Part shown: positions 13,501 through 25,044 of the stretch, piece after piece
Layout of the letters: each line of letters starts with the position of its first letter
Position numbering within the stretch: the first letter of the stretch is position 1
Source: Pochonia chlamydosporia 170
Lineage: Eukaryota > Ascomycota > Sordariomycetes > Hypocreales > Clavicipitaceae
Length of the DNA: 64,000 nucleotides
NCBI RefSeq assembly: GCF_001653235.2
Contig: NC_035796.1
Span: 2,170,001 to 2,234,000 of the forward strand
Reading direction: 5' to 3'
The notes under the pieces: model-generated
The model's input: the letters and a program-made list of their open reading frames with translations, nothing else
Databases searched by the model: none
What the model was told of the DNA's origin: nothing
Program-made: the position numbers and the translations under genes

Positions 13501-14503
13501 ATAAGAGCAGATGTTTGACTACTTCACAGCTCCAAACGTCATCGTTTATTTAAACAAATGAACTTCAGATTACGCACCGCCATAGTAAATCCACTTTAGC
13601 TGACAAGGGTACTGGAGCATGTAGCATATATTTCCCTATTGACTGTGGCAATCGACTCTCTTTAATGACTTAATTAACCTCCACAGTGCCGCGATGCTTC
13701 TTTCTCGGTGAGCAGGTTTTCGTTCGACGAGAGCAGGAGTATAACCGAGAACATAGGAGGAGCATATCTCACGACCAGTCAGAGCCAACTATTTCGCATT
13801 GCTTCGACAAGATCCAGCAGGCTCATAGTGTTTGCCAAGATCGGCGGAGCGAAAGACGTATCAAGGCATGCAGTGAAACAGACATATCACTACCAAGACG
13901 GAGCACCTGCAGCAGTACAAGGGGTGCGATGTACCGCTTCCTTCGTGACATTCTAGAACTATCTTGGTCCACAGCCATCATGTAGAGAGGAGATGAGCTG
14001 ACGACTTTCATGCACGATCCTTGACCCTATGCACGGTTGTACTCCTACAGCCGTACTCCTACGGTCGTCGTTCCAATTTGACGTTGTCAATGGCCCGCTT
14101 TGAGGGAAATGCCATATTTTGACCCAATATGGAATGCGTACAGCAAGATATTGTGTACAGACACCATACTGAAAACATGTCATCCAGCAGGCCTATGTCA
14201 TACACCAACACTAACACTTCAATAGAAATATCTCTCTTCATGTCTGTAGTCATGTCGTAGATCTAGAGCCAACAATGAGCATCGACTTCTCTCATCACCA
14301 TGTATCATGTGTGGAGGTTAGCCTCCCGCGCGGGGACGTATCTCGTATCGCACAACACAGCAACATCATGCGCGGTTCCTCCTACAACAGCATTCATCTC
14401 AAAGACACAAACCGCCAATCTCGCAGTGACATTCTCTTGATATACGGAACACACTCCCCGTATCATATTAAATATCCTCAAAATTACAAACCATGCCAAC
14501 ACC
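10505..14503. other. 4.0 kb gene-poor region
   Basis: Frames here are short, overlapping and without domains. The part next to 10505 is the permease upstream region and contains a CT-repeat tract. Around 14041-14063 there is a small direct repeat of ACTCCTAC. I see no transposon termini, no RNA gene and no convincing spliced coding region. It could hold a noncoding RNA or a rapidly evolving small gene. Confidence 0.4.
10926..10949. repeat. CT-rich microsatellite tract
   Basis: A near-perfect run of CT repeats broken by one TTT, about 420 nt upstream of the permease start. Pyrimidine tracts of this kind are common in fungal promoters and 5' leaders. Confidence 0.6.
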
Positions 14504-15966
14504 ATGTCTCCCACAAATGACACCGAATCCCCAAAACGGATCATCCGGAAATTAGCAGATCTGTAAATATCCCTTCCCAACTCCCATAACACTCACTAAC
14601 ACATCACAGAGAACTCTACCACACGGCAGCACACCTCCTAGACCAATACATCGGCACGGCAATCCACGCAAAATACACCATCCCTACACCCCGTCCCCAT
14701 TCCCTCCGAACAGACTTCGAGGCTGCTATTGCGCGGACTATCCTCCAACATCCTATTCTTCAAGTCGGTATTGTGGGCGAAGACTCGCCATCTCCCTCAT
14801 TTATCGAATTGTCATGTATCAATCTTCGAAAGCACATCACATGGCTGCAGCACGATACGTCTAAGGAGGCCATTCTTCAAGAGCAACTGGATACGAAATT
14901 TCCAGATATAGAAACAAGACCTGGTTGGCGGATCGTTATTATGACGGGAGATGTGCTGGATGTGTTGTTTGTTTGGAACCACGCCATATGCGATGGTGTA
15001 AGTGGCAAGATCTTCCACCAGTCACTTCTGCAGCATCTTACTTCCGCGTCTGAACCGGCAAACATAAAAGATGGAATTCTGGATTTACCACAAATAACCG
15101 ACTTCCCGGCTGCTGCGTCGAGCGCCAAATACCCCATCAGTATAACTTATCTGGGCAGCATGCTATGGGAGGAATACAAGCCGTCTGTGTTCACGTACCC
15201 CGCGCACTGGGCACCGTTCAGAACATCTCCGTATAAAACAGCCCTTCGGAGCTTAAAGTTCAGCGATAGACTTCTTCAGAGTGTTGTGTCAGCGTGTAGG
15301 AAGCATGGTACTACGCTGACGGGGTTATTGCACGCCATTGCGTTGGTTTCGTTGGCGGGATCCGTGCCGTCTGAGAAGGCGGCTGGGTTTCGGAGTGAGA
15401 CGGCGTATGATATGCGGGGACTTATACCTGAGATGGATAAGAATACTGTTGGGAATATATGTTCATCTACGTATCATGCGTTTGGTAAGAAGATGGTGTC
15501 GCGGCTGCGGGAGGAAATTGCTCGTGGGGAGGGTGATGGGAAAGAAGATTTGATGGAGATGATGTGGGTGGTAGCGGTGCAGGTTCGGAGGGAAATACGA
15601 GTAGCGTTGGAGAAGGGCACGAGGGATAATACACTGGGAGTGATGAAGTTTGTCAAGGATTGGAGGAAGATGATGAGCGAACATGTCGGGAAGCAGAGAA
15701 CAGTGGGATGGGCCGTGACGAACTTGGGGGTGTTGGATGGCGAGGGGACTGGAGATGGTGATGGGGATGTCTGGAAAATAAACGAAGCAAGGTTTACGTT
15801 GAGCGCGCAGGCATCCGGGGCAGCTATTACGATATCGGTTGTGTCAGTGGGAGGTCAATCGCTGTGTGTGGATGTCAGTTGGCAGGATGGAGTGATTGAT
15901 GAGCGGGTAACGGACACTCTTGTCACCGATATCAAGGAGTGGCTCGAATGTGTATCCACGGCGTAA
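14504..15966 (+). CDS. Alcohol O-acetyltransferase-like protein (AATase/condensation fold)
   Basis: Two exons, 14504-14562 and 14610-15966, give 471 residues. Joining restores ELYHTAAHLLDQYIG before the domain. Residues 20-470 form one chloramphenicol-acetyltransferase-like domain with the catalytic His and structural Asp in NHAICDGVSG (HxxxDG). The later YDMRGLIPE and VTNLGVLDG stretches match the channel motifs of the fungal alcohol acetyltransferase group. Such enzymes transfer acetyl from acetyl-CoA to alcohols or to hydroxyls of secondary metabolites. No biosynthetic backbone gene lies nearby, so a volatile ester or detoxification role is as likely as a pathway-specific one. The gene converges on the next one, with 126 nt between stops. 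Confidence 0.83.
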
Positions 15967-16092
15967 ATGTGAATGAGCATGATGCTAAGCTTTTGTATCC
16001 CGTTTGAGTTGAACGATGCTCCGTATGAAAAATGCTGTTTGCCTTTACTTTTGTTCCAAACTCCGTACCAATTGAAATGCTCGCAACCGAAA

Positions 16093-17969
16093 TCATGATG
16101 CACGGTCATTTCTAACGCGAAGGTAATATGTACCATCCTCCCCTGGAACATATCTCATCGTCACCGTCTTAGGGAATAAGCTCGCAATTTCCTTTTCGTT
16201 TGCCATGACAGCCCGATAACTCAGATCATACATGGTGGGTCGCAAGAGGGCCGCCTCACCGAAATGGCTGTGGTCTCTAACCATTACTTGGTTTGATAAA
16301 ACGATGGAAATGATTGCGAAGAGCAACTGCAAGCCCATGATGAGACCGAGAATGAGGTGTACATAAGACCAATGGGCAATGTCGAGTGTGATACCCTGGA
16401 GAGGTAGTTGGCCAGTCGCGTTGATGTTTGTGTTAGCCTGTGTAGTAGTTACGATAACACCCGACGCAAAAATGCTAGAAATCAACCCCATGGACAAGCC
16501 GTCGCCTCCGGCTGGCGATCCGAAAACGGTCTCGGATGGGTAGCTTTGAAATTGAATGGGGTCGGTGGCATTGGTCGGCGTAGATCCTCCATAACCTTGC
16601 AGCGCAATCGCTGCTGGGGCGAGAAGCGTAATGTTTCTTCCGAGTTTGTGCTCCTTGGTGACGGCATTGACAACTGGACCAACAGAGATGTTGCACCTGT
16701 AGAACCAGGGGTTGATTCCGGACGCCTCAAATGCAGAAACCAGGCTCCATCCGTCGTGCTGGTCTTTGGCTGGATTTACGATATATGTTGTTTGGCCGGG
16801 GCCGTTCCGTGCAGGTATGTCAATTGTTGTCTTGTTTGCATCATCTATGGTAATGGTTGCAGCATAACCATCTCCACCTTTGGTAACTTTGAACGAGCTA
16901 CAGTTCGAGGAGGTGGCAACCCAGCGATTAGTCGCTACCATTATGTAGTAATTGAGGTTCTCCGGTGTTGCCTCATAAAATGTCGAGTAACAGTTCGCGT
17001 TGATGCTGTTACAGTACACGGCGCTGACGTCGGGATTATATACCGTTCCAGGACGTATAGGCTTGAATGTTGCATTTTGAGCCGTGACTCCGCTGGTTAG
17101 GCTGGCCGCTCCATAACTGTACAAAGTCTGTTAGTTACTTGATAAATAGCTTCACGCCGTGGGCCGTCTTGGGCGCACACCTGTTAGCTGTGAACCGGAG
17201 TGCATTAATAGCATGCAGTTTTGATGGTGTCTGTTGGTTCGATCCAAGGACCCTAGTTGTCTGAATATGGCTCAAGTCAGGAACAGCGACGGTTCCATTG
17301 ATCGTAGGTACGTGTTTGTCGGCGCCGTTCACATTGTATGTTAGACCGAGGCACGCGAGGCCAATTTGAGCAGCCTTAGAGAGTGGTCAGTATAAAGGTC
17401 AACTCTCCACCCTATCATGGGTATTCCCAGGGAATAACATACCATGTTGATAAGCACCCATGTGATGACATAGAAGCGGAGTGAATTCCGTCGAGAGATG
17501 GGCATCAGTCGAACCATGCGGCTGATGTTCTCGCTCTGGAGAATGAGATCGACCTGAGTGGTTTTAGATATGTTTGCGTGGTGCGAGCTGGGGGCAATTG
17601 CGCGGTTTCATTTACTTCTCGAGGCCGCCATTCTTTCAAGCTCAACATCCACCATCGCAGGATAGCCACCATATGCTTCAAGGAACTGGCGAGGTTCAAA
17701 CTCAACATAATGGACAAACCAACAATTAGGGTATTGAACTCCTTCTTCATTTTCTTTGGCATGGCATCTTTGGTTGAATACCTCCATAACAAGGCGTATA
17801 TGGAGGCACAGAGGGCCAGCGTCATGACCCATCGAGTCAAACAGGCTCTCAGTAGTTTTCGTAGTTGTCTGCCCTTATGGAGTCGCTCGTATGTGAAGCT
17901 GTTTGTTCGAGTGGACATGGCGTACGGCTTGATGGTCATGTCGGACGCGGCCTTCTTCAATGAGCCCAT
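16093..17969 (-). CDS. Multi-pass fungal membrane protein of unknown function
   Basis: Four exons: 17969-17616, 17553-17443, 17374-17181 and 17116-16093; phases fit and give 560 residues. Order: a basic N-terminus with an Arg-Leu-Leu-Arg-Ala motif, membrane helix 1 (WVMTLALCASIYALLW), helix 2 (LIVGLSIMLSLNLASSL), a linker with RWWML and REVDLIL, helix 3 (FYVITWVLINMAAQIGLACL), a long outside domain (about 190-460) rich in NxS/T glycosylation sites and with Cys residues, helix 4 (VHLILGLIMGLQLLFAIIS) and a cytosolic tail ending in a PGEDG turn. I know this architecture as a widespread uncharacterised ascomycete family; no enzymatic motif is present. The long glycosylated loop suggests a plasma-membrane or endomembrane surface protein. 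A 190-residue frame exists antisense over exon 1 and was rejected. Confidence 0.85.
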
Positions 17970-20825
17970 GGTGATGTTGAATTACATCGCCGACGGCGAT
18001 GACGGGACAAGACTGATAGCCAAGTTAACAGTGACAGAGAGCCAAGTCAACGTTCGACATGCCACTATCATGAAGTTGCAAGAGCGTATATCTGAGATGG
18101 CCACGAGAATGGGGTTCTTGGAGGTCCTGTTAGGACTGGAGGTCAAATAGAAGCCCGATGGGCAAGGGTCACACAGATCCGCTTCCCATTTGAGGACAGC
18201 TCAAGTCTAGGAACAGTCTGGTGTAATGCCGTGCTACCTGACCTTGAATAGGCGGTGGAGAAGTCCATGTCTTGGGGATCTGAGCTTCTGAGCCTCTGAG
18301 AAATCAACAATGATTGATGACTGGAGCCAGCTCAGGCCCCACCAGGCTTGAGAAACTTTCTGGCCATCAAATGTCGACTATCGGCCTGTAGCGGCACCAC
18401 CAGACATGACGAGTAACCAACGGTGGCGAAGCATGCAGAGAATGATTCCATGTCAGCGAGGGAACATTTGACTGCATTGGACAGCAGGAGACTCTGTCGC
18501 TTTTTCAGAATAGGAAATCTGCCCGAAAGACTCCCTGTGCTCTCTGCACGCATGGGGATCTGGATGATTGCGATTTTGCCAGATGCAATAGTCGCTGGGT
18601 TGGAGGCCGCCGGCTTCAGAAGACTCAGAAGTCAGAACCAACCAGACAAGTTTCAATTGCTTTCTGCCTGGTCTGGCAACAAAATAGCCGCCAAGTAAGG
18701 GGTTAATTGGCCTTTATTTCGGCGACAGCGATGCAAAGATCCTGCATTGCGACTCTGTGTTCCATATTTCGCGAGAACACAGCCTCCAGCCCGCTTGTAG
18801 TCACGAGGTAGTCACCCTTGACTCTCCAAGGCTTCCTGATCGAGCAGCTTTGTTGAGTCCATGCTCATGCCCTGTCCTCGAGCCTGTGGAACCAGTCTAG
18901 GTCTGATCGTGCATAACCCGCGATGGCCCAACGTTGAAGGTGCACCATACGGTCCCCATGTAGTCAGCTTGCTCGTGTGCGTTGCGAGATTATTAAAGTT
19001 TCCACCGTGGCCTGCACTCGGGAGTTCCGTACATCTGCTGCCTGTCCATGATGTGTGTACGGAGTACCAGACGGCGCATGACATCAGGCACAGGTGTAGG
19101 TGCAGCTGAAGAAACCGGCAGCTTCCGAGCCCCCTGGTCTCACCCCGGAAATTACAGTCGTGCTAGTTTTGGTGAAGGACTTTTTGGACATTGTGCCAGC
19201 GGTTTTTCTGTCGCCTCAAGCGGATTGCAATGGAGTTGTAATTATATAGGACCTTTGATGATTGTGAAAATTTTAAAACCAGGCGACATCAAGAATGATC
19301 ACGAATTGATGGCTGCCAACCGTCAAGCATCTGCACCTGCCCATTTGACTCAGATTGCCAAGGAGCTCTTTCCCTGATACCTACAACAGGGAGTGATAAA
19401 TAAATGTCAACTACGTAAGTAGGAAGGAGCACTTGACATGCCTGCCGCGGCAACTCCATGTCGTACTGAGCATTCGATTTTGTGGCACATTGGCCTCGAG
19501 ATGATCAACCTTATAAACAAGAAAAGAAAAGAAACAAGCCAAATGATGGCTCCTTCCACCCTCAATTCTCGCCCTGGCTCTCAGCGTGTCATTCCGAAAG
19601 ACGGTACCAACAATGGCGAATACTTGATGCATTCTCCATCCGAGCACAGAGAGGAGAGAGTTGACTTGTCCTACCGGTACTGTTACTTTGCAGAGTACTG
19701 CACAAGCAGCCAAGGAGATTACGGCGTGGGTGCCTGACAACTTCTGGGCAAGACATCCTCAAGGAAGTAAATGGCGTCAGGGATGAACTCTATTAACCGT
19801 GAGTGCTTCACTGCAAACAAGCAGATCTCGCTCTCAGGACTGATAATGCTAGATAAATCCGTGTGTGCTGGCACCAGGATCAAACGAAGCCTCCTTGACG
19901 GAGCTTGATCATGTAGCTATCGAGGGGTGAGTCCTAGTCAGAGGAAAACCAATCACCGTCGTGTAATTTTGCTTCTGATTTTGCCACTCTGGGAAACATA
20001 AGATTCTGCAAAGCAGACACCAACGCGAGACATCGGGAATGCACTTAAAAGGCCCGAACCTTTCTTGGCGTGGACATAGTACCTTGGCTGATCAGTTTGA
20101 TCCGATATCGTTTGAAGTATCTTACGTCTACTGTTATCGTGGATTCACTTGGAATCTTCTTCCATATTTCAGTGCAATCTACACGACGCACACTGTCGAT
20201 GTCCGCAGCTTCTGATCCGAAACACAGGGCTCTTAAAGCTAACTCAGGATACCAAACACCCCATCAATGCGGGCAGCCAAGAAAAACTGCACCACGAAGC
20301 CCTCTCTCCAGTTTCGATCCACAGTCACCACGAGCCTGTCATCTTGGAGCGACAGATAATGATGCGGCGCGGGTTTTGGAGGCAGCCTGTAAGAGTCTCG
20401 CGATGGACCGCCTACCCCAGGTCACAGCACAATCTTGACGCCACATTGACAGGTAGAGACTTTTCCCCCGAGACGTCACGGGAATAGGGTCGCAATAACT
20501 GACTTGGTTGGCGGTAGCTTAATTCCCTTACTAGGTCTATCAAATTGATGTGCAGCCCCTCCCTAATATGAAGCTCGCCAACGATGGTGGCGTGCGATTC
20601 CATGAAAAAGAGGCTTTAGCAAACCCTATCCGGCGATCCGCCTTGCGCCAATTCAAAGTCGAGACCGAGCCACAGAAACATATCAGACCATGTACGGCAT
20701 TCAAACAATCGATTAAAACAGCTGTGCACCTCGATGGGCATTAAGTTTATTAACCGCTCCCTTCCCATCGTTGGCGTCATGGTTGTGCAATCATATCAAA
20801 CCAACCAGCAAAACACTTACCAAAA
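17970..20825. other. 2.9 kb gene-poor region
   Basis: Contains only short overlapping frames without domains, for example 19048-19377 plus, 19411-19740 minus and 20070-20438 plus. The left end is the promoter of the minus-strand membrane gene, and the right end (from about 20740) that of the small protein at 20826. No RNA gene or repeat stands out. Confidence 0.4.
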
Positions 20826-21316
20826 ATGGCTGCTCGAGAGCTGATAGTCATTCTCCTCAACCAAACCAACGAAGAGCTCACGCTCGATCCTCAGTCCCCT
20901 CAACTTGACCAGGGCGAATGGATGACCGACACGCCAGAGTCTGAGCCGCCCGTTGAGATCAGGGCCGGGGAGAGTGGCATGTGGCGCTGTAAGTCAAAGC
21001 ATGTGGGCGCCGGGACCGTTGGATCTGTAAGCTACCGTATCGTTGGATACGGGGACAATGACAAGATTTCAATGTCGTGGGATATTCGCTACGTCGGTCC
21101 CAGCAAGTTTGAGTATGCTGTTGAGTCGAAAGATTTTGCAATGCGAGTGCTGGGTGGCAGCGGGAGACAGGCTGTTGCGGTGTTTGTATTTGGTAAGTCG
21201 GATTCTCGTCTTGGTCCTGTTTCTGCATTGGGGCATGTGAAAGTCTAATCGTGACCAGAACCAACGCAGGCGTACTCTCCAATGTAGAGCGTTTCAATAT
21301 TCTTGGTAGCGGCTGA
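20826..21316 (+). CDS. Small aegerolysin/crystal-protein-ET79-like protein
   Basis: Two exons, 20826-21192 and 21270-21316, give 137 residues; reading through the intron would give 140 residues with a different tail. The pattern is that of a small all-beta protein: LIVILLNQTNEELTL, a D-x-G-E-W turn, IRAGESGMWRCKS, VGSVSYRI, then the W-D-x-x-Y-V-G-x-S-K segment and a GG-x-G stretch before strand AVAVFVF. This order resembles the aegerolysin-like/ET79 insecticidal crystal protein fold found in fungi and bacteria, whose members bind membrane lipids and may need a partner to form pores. The assignment rests on pattern only. There is no signal peptide, as in aegerolysins. A phospholipase B gene follows on the same strand 231 nt downstream. 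Confidence 0.6.
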
Positions 21317-21547
21317 AGATGGCGGCAGGAAAGTTTATGATGTGGCATTCGTGGGCTAATAGTGATTTTGGGATGCAGCCACAAGTATAGCAACGCGAAT
21401 ATAGCTAGATTATCCTCTCTTTTATAAGAAACACAAATAATTTATTCAGGGCCCTTGACCTTTGGTGCCTTGTGAAGCTGTAGCTACACGTTTTTAGCTG
21501 TAGGTCCCGGTAAACTAGCACAAATCACAACCACTTCGTTTGTGACA

Positions 21548-23611
21548 ATGTTAGCCTCCAATCCCATCTCTATGCTTGTCGTTTTGCTTTTCTCCCTTCA
21601 ATGTAAGCCAACGCATAAAGATAACACAAACCCACCACAAATTAACAAACAATAGCAGCATCATGCACCGCAATTGAGCAACGAGCCGCACCAGACGCCC
21701 CCAAAGGCTACGCCCCAGCCTCCGTAGCATGTCCGTCTCCCCGGCCGACAATTCGGGCTGCTACCGGCCTCTCCGATCATGAAACGGCATGGCTCAAGCT
21801 CCGTGACAACAACACCATCCCGGCATTGAAAAGCCTCCTCACTCGTTTCAACATAAGCGGCCTAGATACAAGCACTTACATCGACAACATCGTAAAGGAC
21901 GTCAATGGCGGGAACAAGAGCGCCTTATTGCCTCGCATTGGCGTCGCCATCTCCGGAGGCGGATACCGGGCGCTCATGAACGGCGCGGGCGCAATCTCAG
22001 CGTTTGATAACCGGACGTCTAATTCTACTACGAAGGGCCAACTCGGCGGGTTACTGCAGGCCACGACGTATTTGAGCGGGTTGTCTGGAGGAAGCTGGCT
22101 GGTGGGAAGTCTGTTTGTCCAGAATTTCACGACGGTGGACTCGATTGTGTTGTCGACGAGCGGGTTTCTGAGTACGCTTTGGCAGTTTGGCGATTCAATT
22201 CTGGAAGGTTTGTTTTCTATGGCGTTGCGATATATTGTGAGTGGTATTTTACTGACGTGTTGCAACCAGGGCCGGATGGACTGAGAGCTGGCCAGTACTA
22301 CAGAGAGCTACATCAAGCTGTGGAGGATAAATCCGATGCTGGCTTCAACACGACCATTACAGATTATTGGGGCCGGGCTCTGTCTTATCAGCTTGTGAAT
22401 TCGACTGACGGAGGACCAGGTATTTCCAACCTTTCCAAGCTCAAACTCACCAGTCAAGACTCACTCCTTATGTGTTAGCATACACCTTCTCATCCATCGC
22501 CAACGACACCGAATTCAAAACCGCCAACTCCCCCATGCCCATCATCATTGCCCTCGAACGAGCCGCCGGACAACTCCAAGTGCCCCCCAACGCAACCGTC
22601 ATCGAATTCAACCCCTGGGAAATGGGCTCCTACGACCCCGAAGCCGCGGCCTTCGCCCCTCTCAAATACGTAGGCTCCGACTTCAACAACGGCGCCGTCA
22701 GCCGAACCGCAAAATGCTACGCCGGCGTCGACAACGCCGGCTTCGTAATGGGCACCTCCTCCTCCCTCTTCAACCAGGCCTTCCTGCAGATCGGCAAAGT
22801 ATCCGGCGTCCCCGACTTTCTCACCAGCGCACTGAACCGCACGCTCGGCAATGTCGGCGAGGCGAACCGCGATATCGCAAGCTGGCCGAACCCATTCTAC
22901 AAGTACAACAGCGGCAGCAACAAAAACGCGAACACCACGCTGCTCACTTTGGTGGACGGTGGTGAGGCGCTGGAGAATATACCGCTGCACCCGCTTACGC
23001 TGAAAGATCGGGATGTGGATGTTATTTTTGCGGTTGACGGGTCGGCGGATACGCAGACGTACTGGCCGAATGGGACGAGTATGGTCGCTTCGTACGGCCG
23101 GAATAGTGATGCGGAGACGAATAATACTGCTTTTCCCGTGGTGCCGGATGTGAATTCCTTTGTGAACTTGGGGTTGAATAGGAGGCCTACGTTTTTTGGG
23201 TGTGGGAATTCGTCGGCGGGTGCGCTGATTGTGTATTTGCCGAATACGCCGTATACGTTCTTCTCTAATGTTTCCACGTTTGATTTGTCGTATAATGATT
23301 CGGATAGGGATCAGATTATTGGGAATGGGTATAATGTTGCGACTATGGGGAATGGGTCTGTGGATGGGAATTGGACGGTCTGCGTGGGCTGCGCTATACT
23401 GGCGAGGAGTTTGGAGAGGACGGGGACAAAGGTGCCGACGGTGTGTGCGGACTGCTTTTCGAGGTATTGCTGGAATGGGACGACGAATTCGACTGTGCCT
23501 TCGACGTTTGAGCCGCAGATGGTTATTGAGAGTTCTGGGGGATGGAGGGAAGGGCCGTGGGCTGGGACGGTATTATTGTCTCTGGTTCTGGGGATGATGC
23601 TCTCAATTTGA
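21548..23611 (+). CDS. GPI-anchored lysophospholipase / phospholipase B
   Basis: Four exons: 21548-21602, 21656-22207, 22270-22419 and 22479-23611; 629 residues. A secretory signal ([18 protein letters not shown]) is split by intron 1 just before its likely cleavage site. The cPLA2-like catalytic domain has the oxyanion motif [15 protein letters not shown], the nucleophile Ser in GLSGGSW and the catalytic Asp in [12 protein letters not shown]. There are many NxS/T glycosylation sites and a Cys-rich segment near the C-terminus. The end is hydrophobic ([16 protein letters not shown]) after a small-residue region, as expected for a GPI anchor. Fungal enzymes of this family deacylate phospholipids and lysophospholipids outside the plasma membrane and are linked to nutrition and virulence. 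Intron 1 ends in a TAGCAG tandem acceptor, so two products differing by one residue are possible. Confidence 0.94.
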
Positions 23612-24260
23612 TGCCTGGAGTGTTATACCTGTGTGAAGTGGTGTGAAGTGGATGGCAAATTCCGGTGTAGTGTGCGTTCATGTTTTGCATGTGGTCTCCC
23701 CATGGGTTGGATCTAATGAGGAACTGGGTATGCTCAAGATTTCGAGATTATGATGAGATTCTCGCTATATTAGTTATATACATGAGGTGTGACATGAGTC
23801 TTTGAAGGGAAACAAACTCTAACTTGGATGTGAAGAGGGATTCACGCTGGTTTACCAAGCCTCATGTACAGGCTTCATATGAGCACAGGAGGCACTCCCT
23901 GCCACGCCAAACTGTGGAAGAATGCCTCTTCTCTTTGCAATAAGCACTGCCGCTACAGTTGGATCGCGGACCTTGGTGGACCGTTCAAAGCTTACACCTC
24001 ATACTTCGAAATGGGTGCAACATACTGCTTTCGAACCCCGAGGGCAAGCTGCGTTGCCGCCATCGAAACAATCGACTCGGGATTCGTAGGGAATATTGTC
24101 TTCAAGACATCCACTTCATCCCAAAATAGCTCATCGGCAAGGTCATAAAGTGATGTTATGGCCGGTCACGCCGCATGGTTGTGAGTGAAATAGAGGCAAA
24201 GGAACACCACCGCAACATGGCAGTAGTACTGGTCTCGTAAACTTCGTAAGCGGCTTCATT
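23612..24260. other. Convergent intergenic region
   Basis: Between two converging genes. No domain-bearing frame; one short frame at 23864-24148 plus lacks support. Confidence 0.4.
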
Positions 24261-25044
24261 TCACTGCAACTCGTGTACCGGCGCCTTGGCAGACAGTTCG
24301 GCCGGTTTCGTACAATTCTGGCAGATGGAAACACTCGAACCATAGTAGTCCTTTATGTCAACCGAACTGTCAGACAACTCTTTCCTCGTACTCTTTTTAT
24401 ATCCGTCTGCCCGCCGTCTGTACAACACAGCAACGGCGACGAGTGATGCCAACAACGCAGCCCCGAGGGCTCCCCCAACCGCCCCTCCAACCACCACCGT
24501 ATTGTCTTTCGGACAACTTGACTGTACGGATCCGTTGGACGACTGTGAAGATGAAGTGACAGTAGCCGTTGCGAATACCGTGGCTGTTGCGCCGGTTGGA
24601 ATCTGCAACTTTCCGACCCTCGTATGTATCAGCGCTGTGCTGTTTCCGCAGCAGTTCTCAGTGGATTTGTGATCGCGGCAGCAGAATGTACCGCTGTTAC
24701 ATTGCAGCACGTTCCAGCTGACTGCGGGCTTGCCTCCTCCCCAGTTATTCGTTTCTGCAACTCGGTATGAGTAGGACGCTTCTTTCACGTAGGTGGATTG
24801 TATTCTTACGATCAGGACATATGTGAGGACATTCAGTAGCCTGTCCGGTGGAGTCTGTACAACCATTCGCGTAGAGTAAGCCTTCGAATTCGTCTTGCTG
24901 GGCGTAGCAGAGTCCAGAAGGAAGGCAAATGTCGGGGTTGTTCTTCTTCAGGGCGCAGCATGCGCTGTGTTCGGCCTTGGGGTTACAAGGGGCGAAGTCT
25001 GAGGCTGCGGGAGTTCCGTTCATCCAGTAGCATTTTGCTGCCAT
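24261..25044 (-). CDS. Cysteine-rich single-pass surface protein
   Basis: Two exons, 25044-24810 and 24754-24261, give 242 residues. Residues 1-110 hold about 16 cysteines, starting with CYWMNG and including SACCALKKN, CLPSGLCYA and a GTFCC...ENCC block; this spacing recurs in a fungal family of secreted-side domains of unknown function. A Ser/Thr-rich stalk follows, then a glycine/alanine-rich membrane helix (VVVGGAVGGALGAALLASLVAVAVL) flanked by RRR, and a 45-residue cytosolic tail ending APVHELQ. There is no conventional N-terminal signal, which is common in this family. It resembles Mid2/WSC-type stress sensors in layout, but no WSC domain is present. Role unknown; one of four such proteins within 12 kb. 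Confidence 0.8.

Noticed and set aside
17236..17245. GGTTCGATCC, a match to a tRNA B box
   Set aside because: It is inside a coding exon, and no A box or cloverleaf can be drawn around it.
17578..18150. 190-codon open frame on the plus strand
   Set aside because: It lies antisense to exon 1 of a four-exon membrane protein whose phases and helices fit; the plus frame has no domain.
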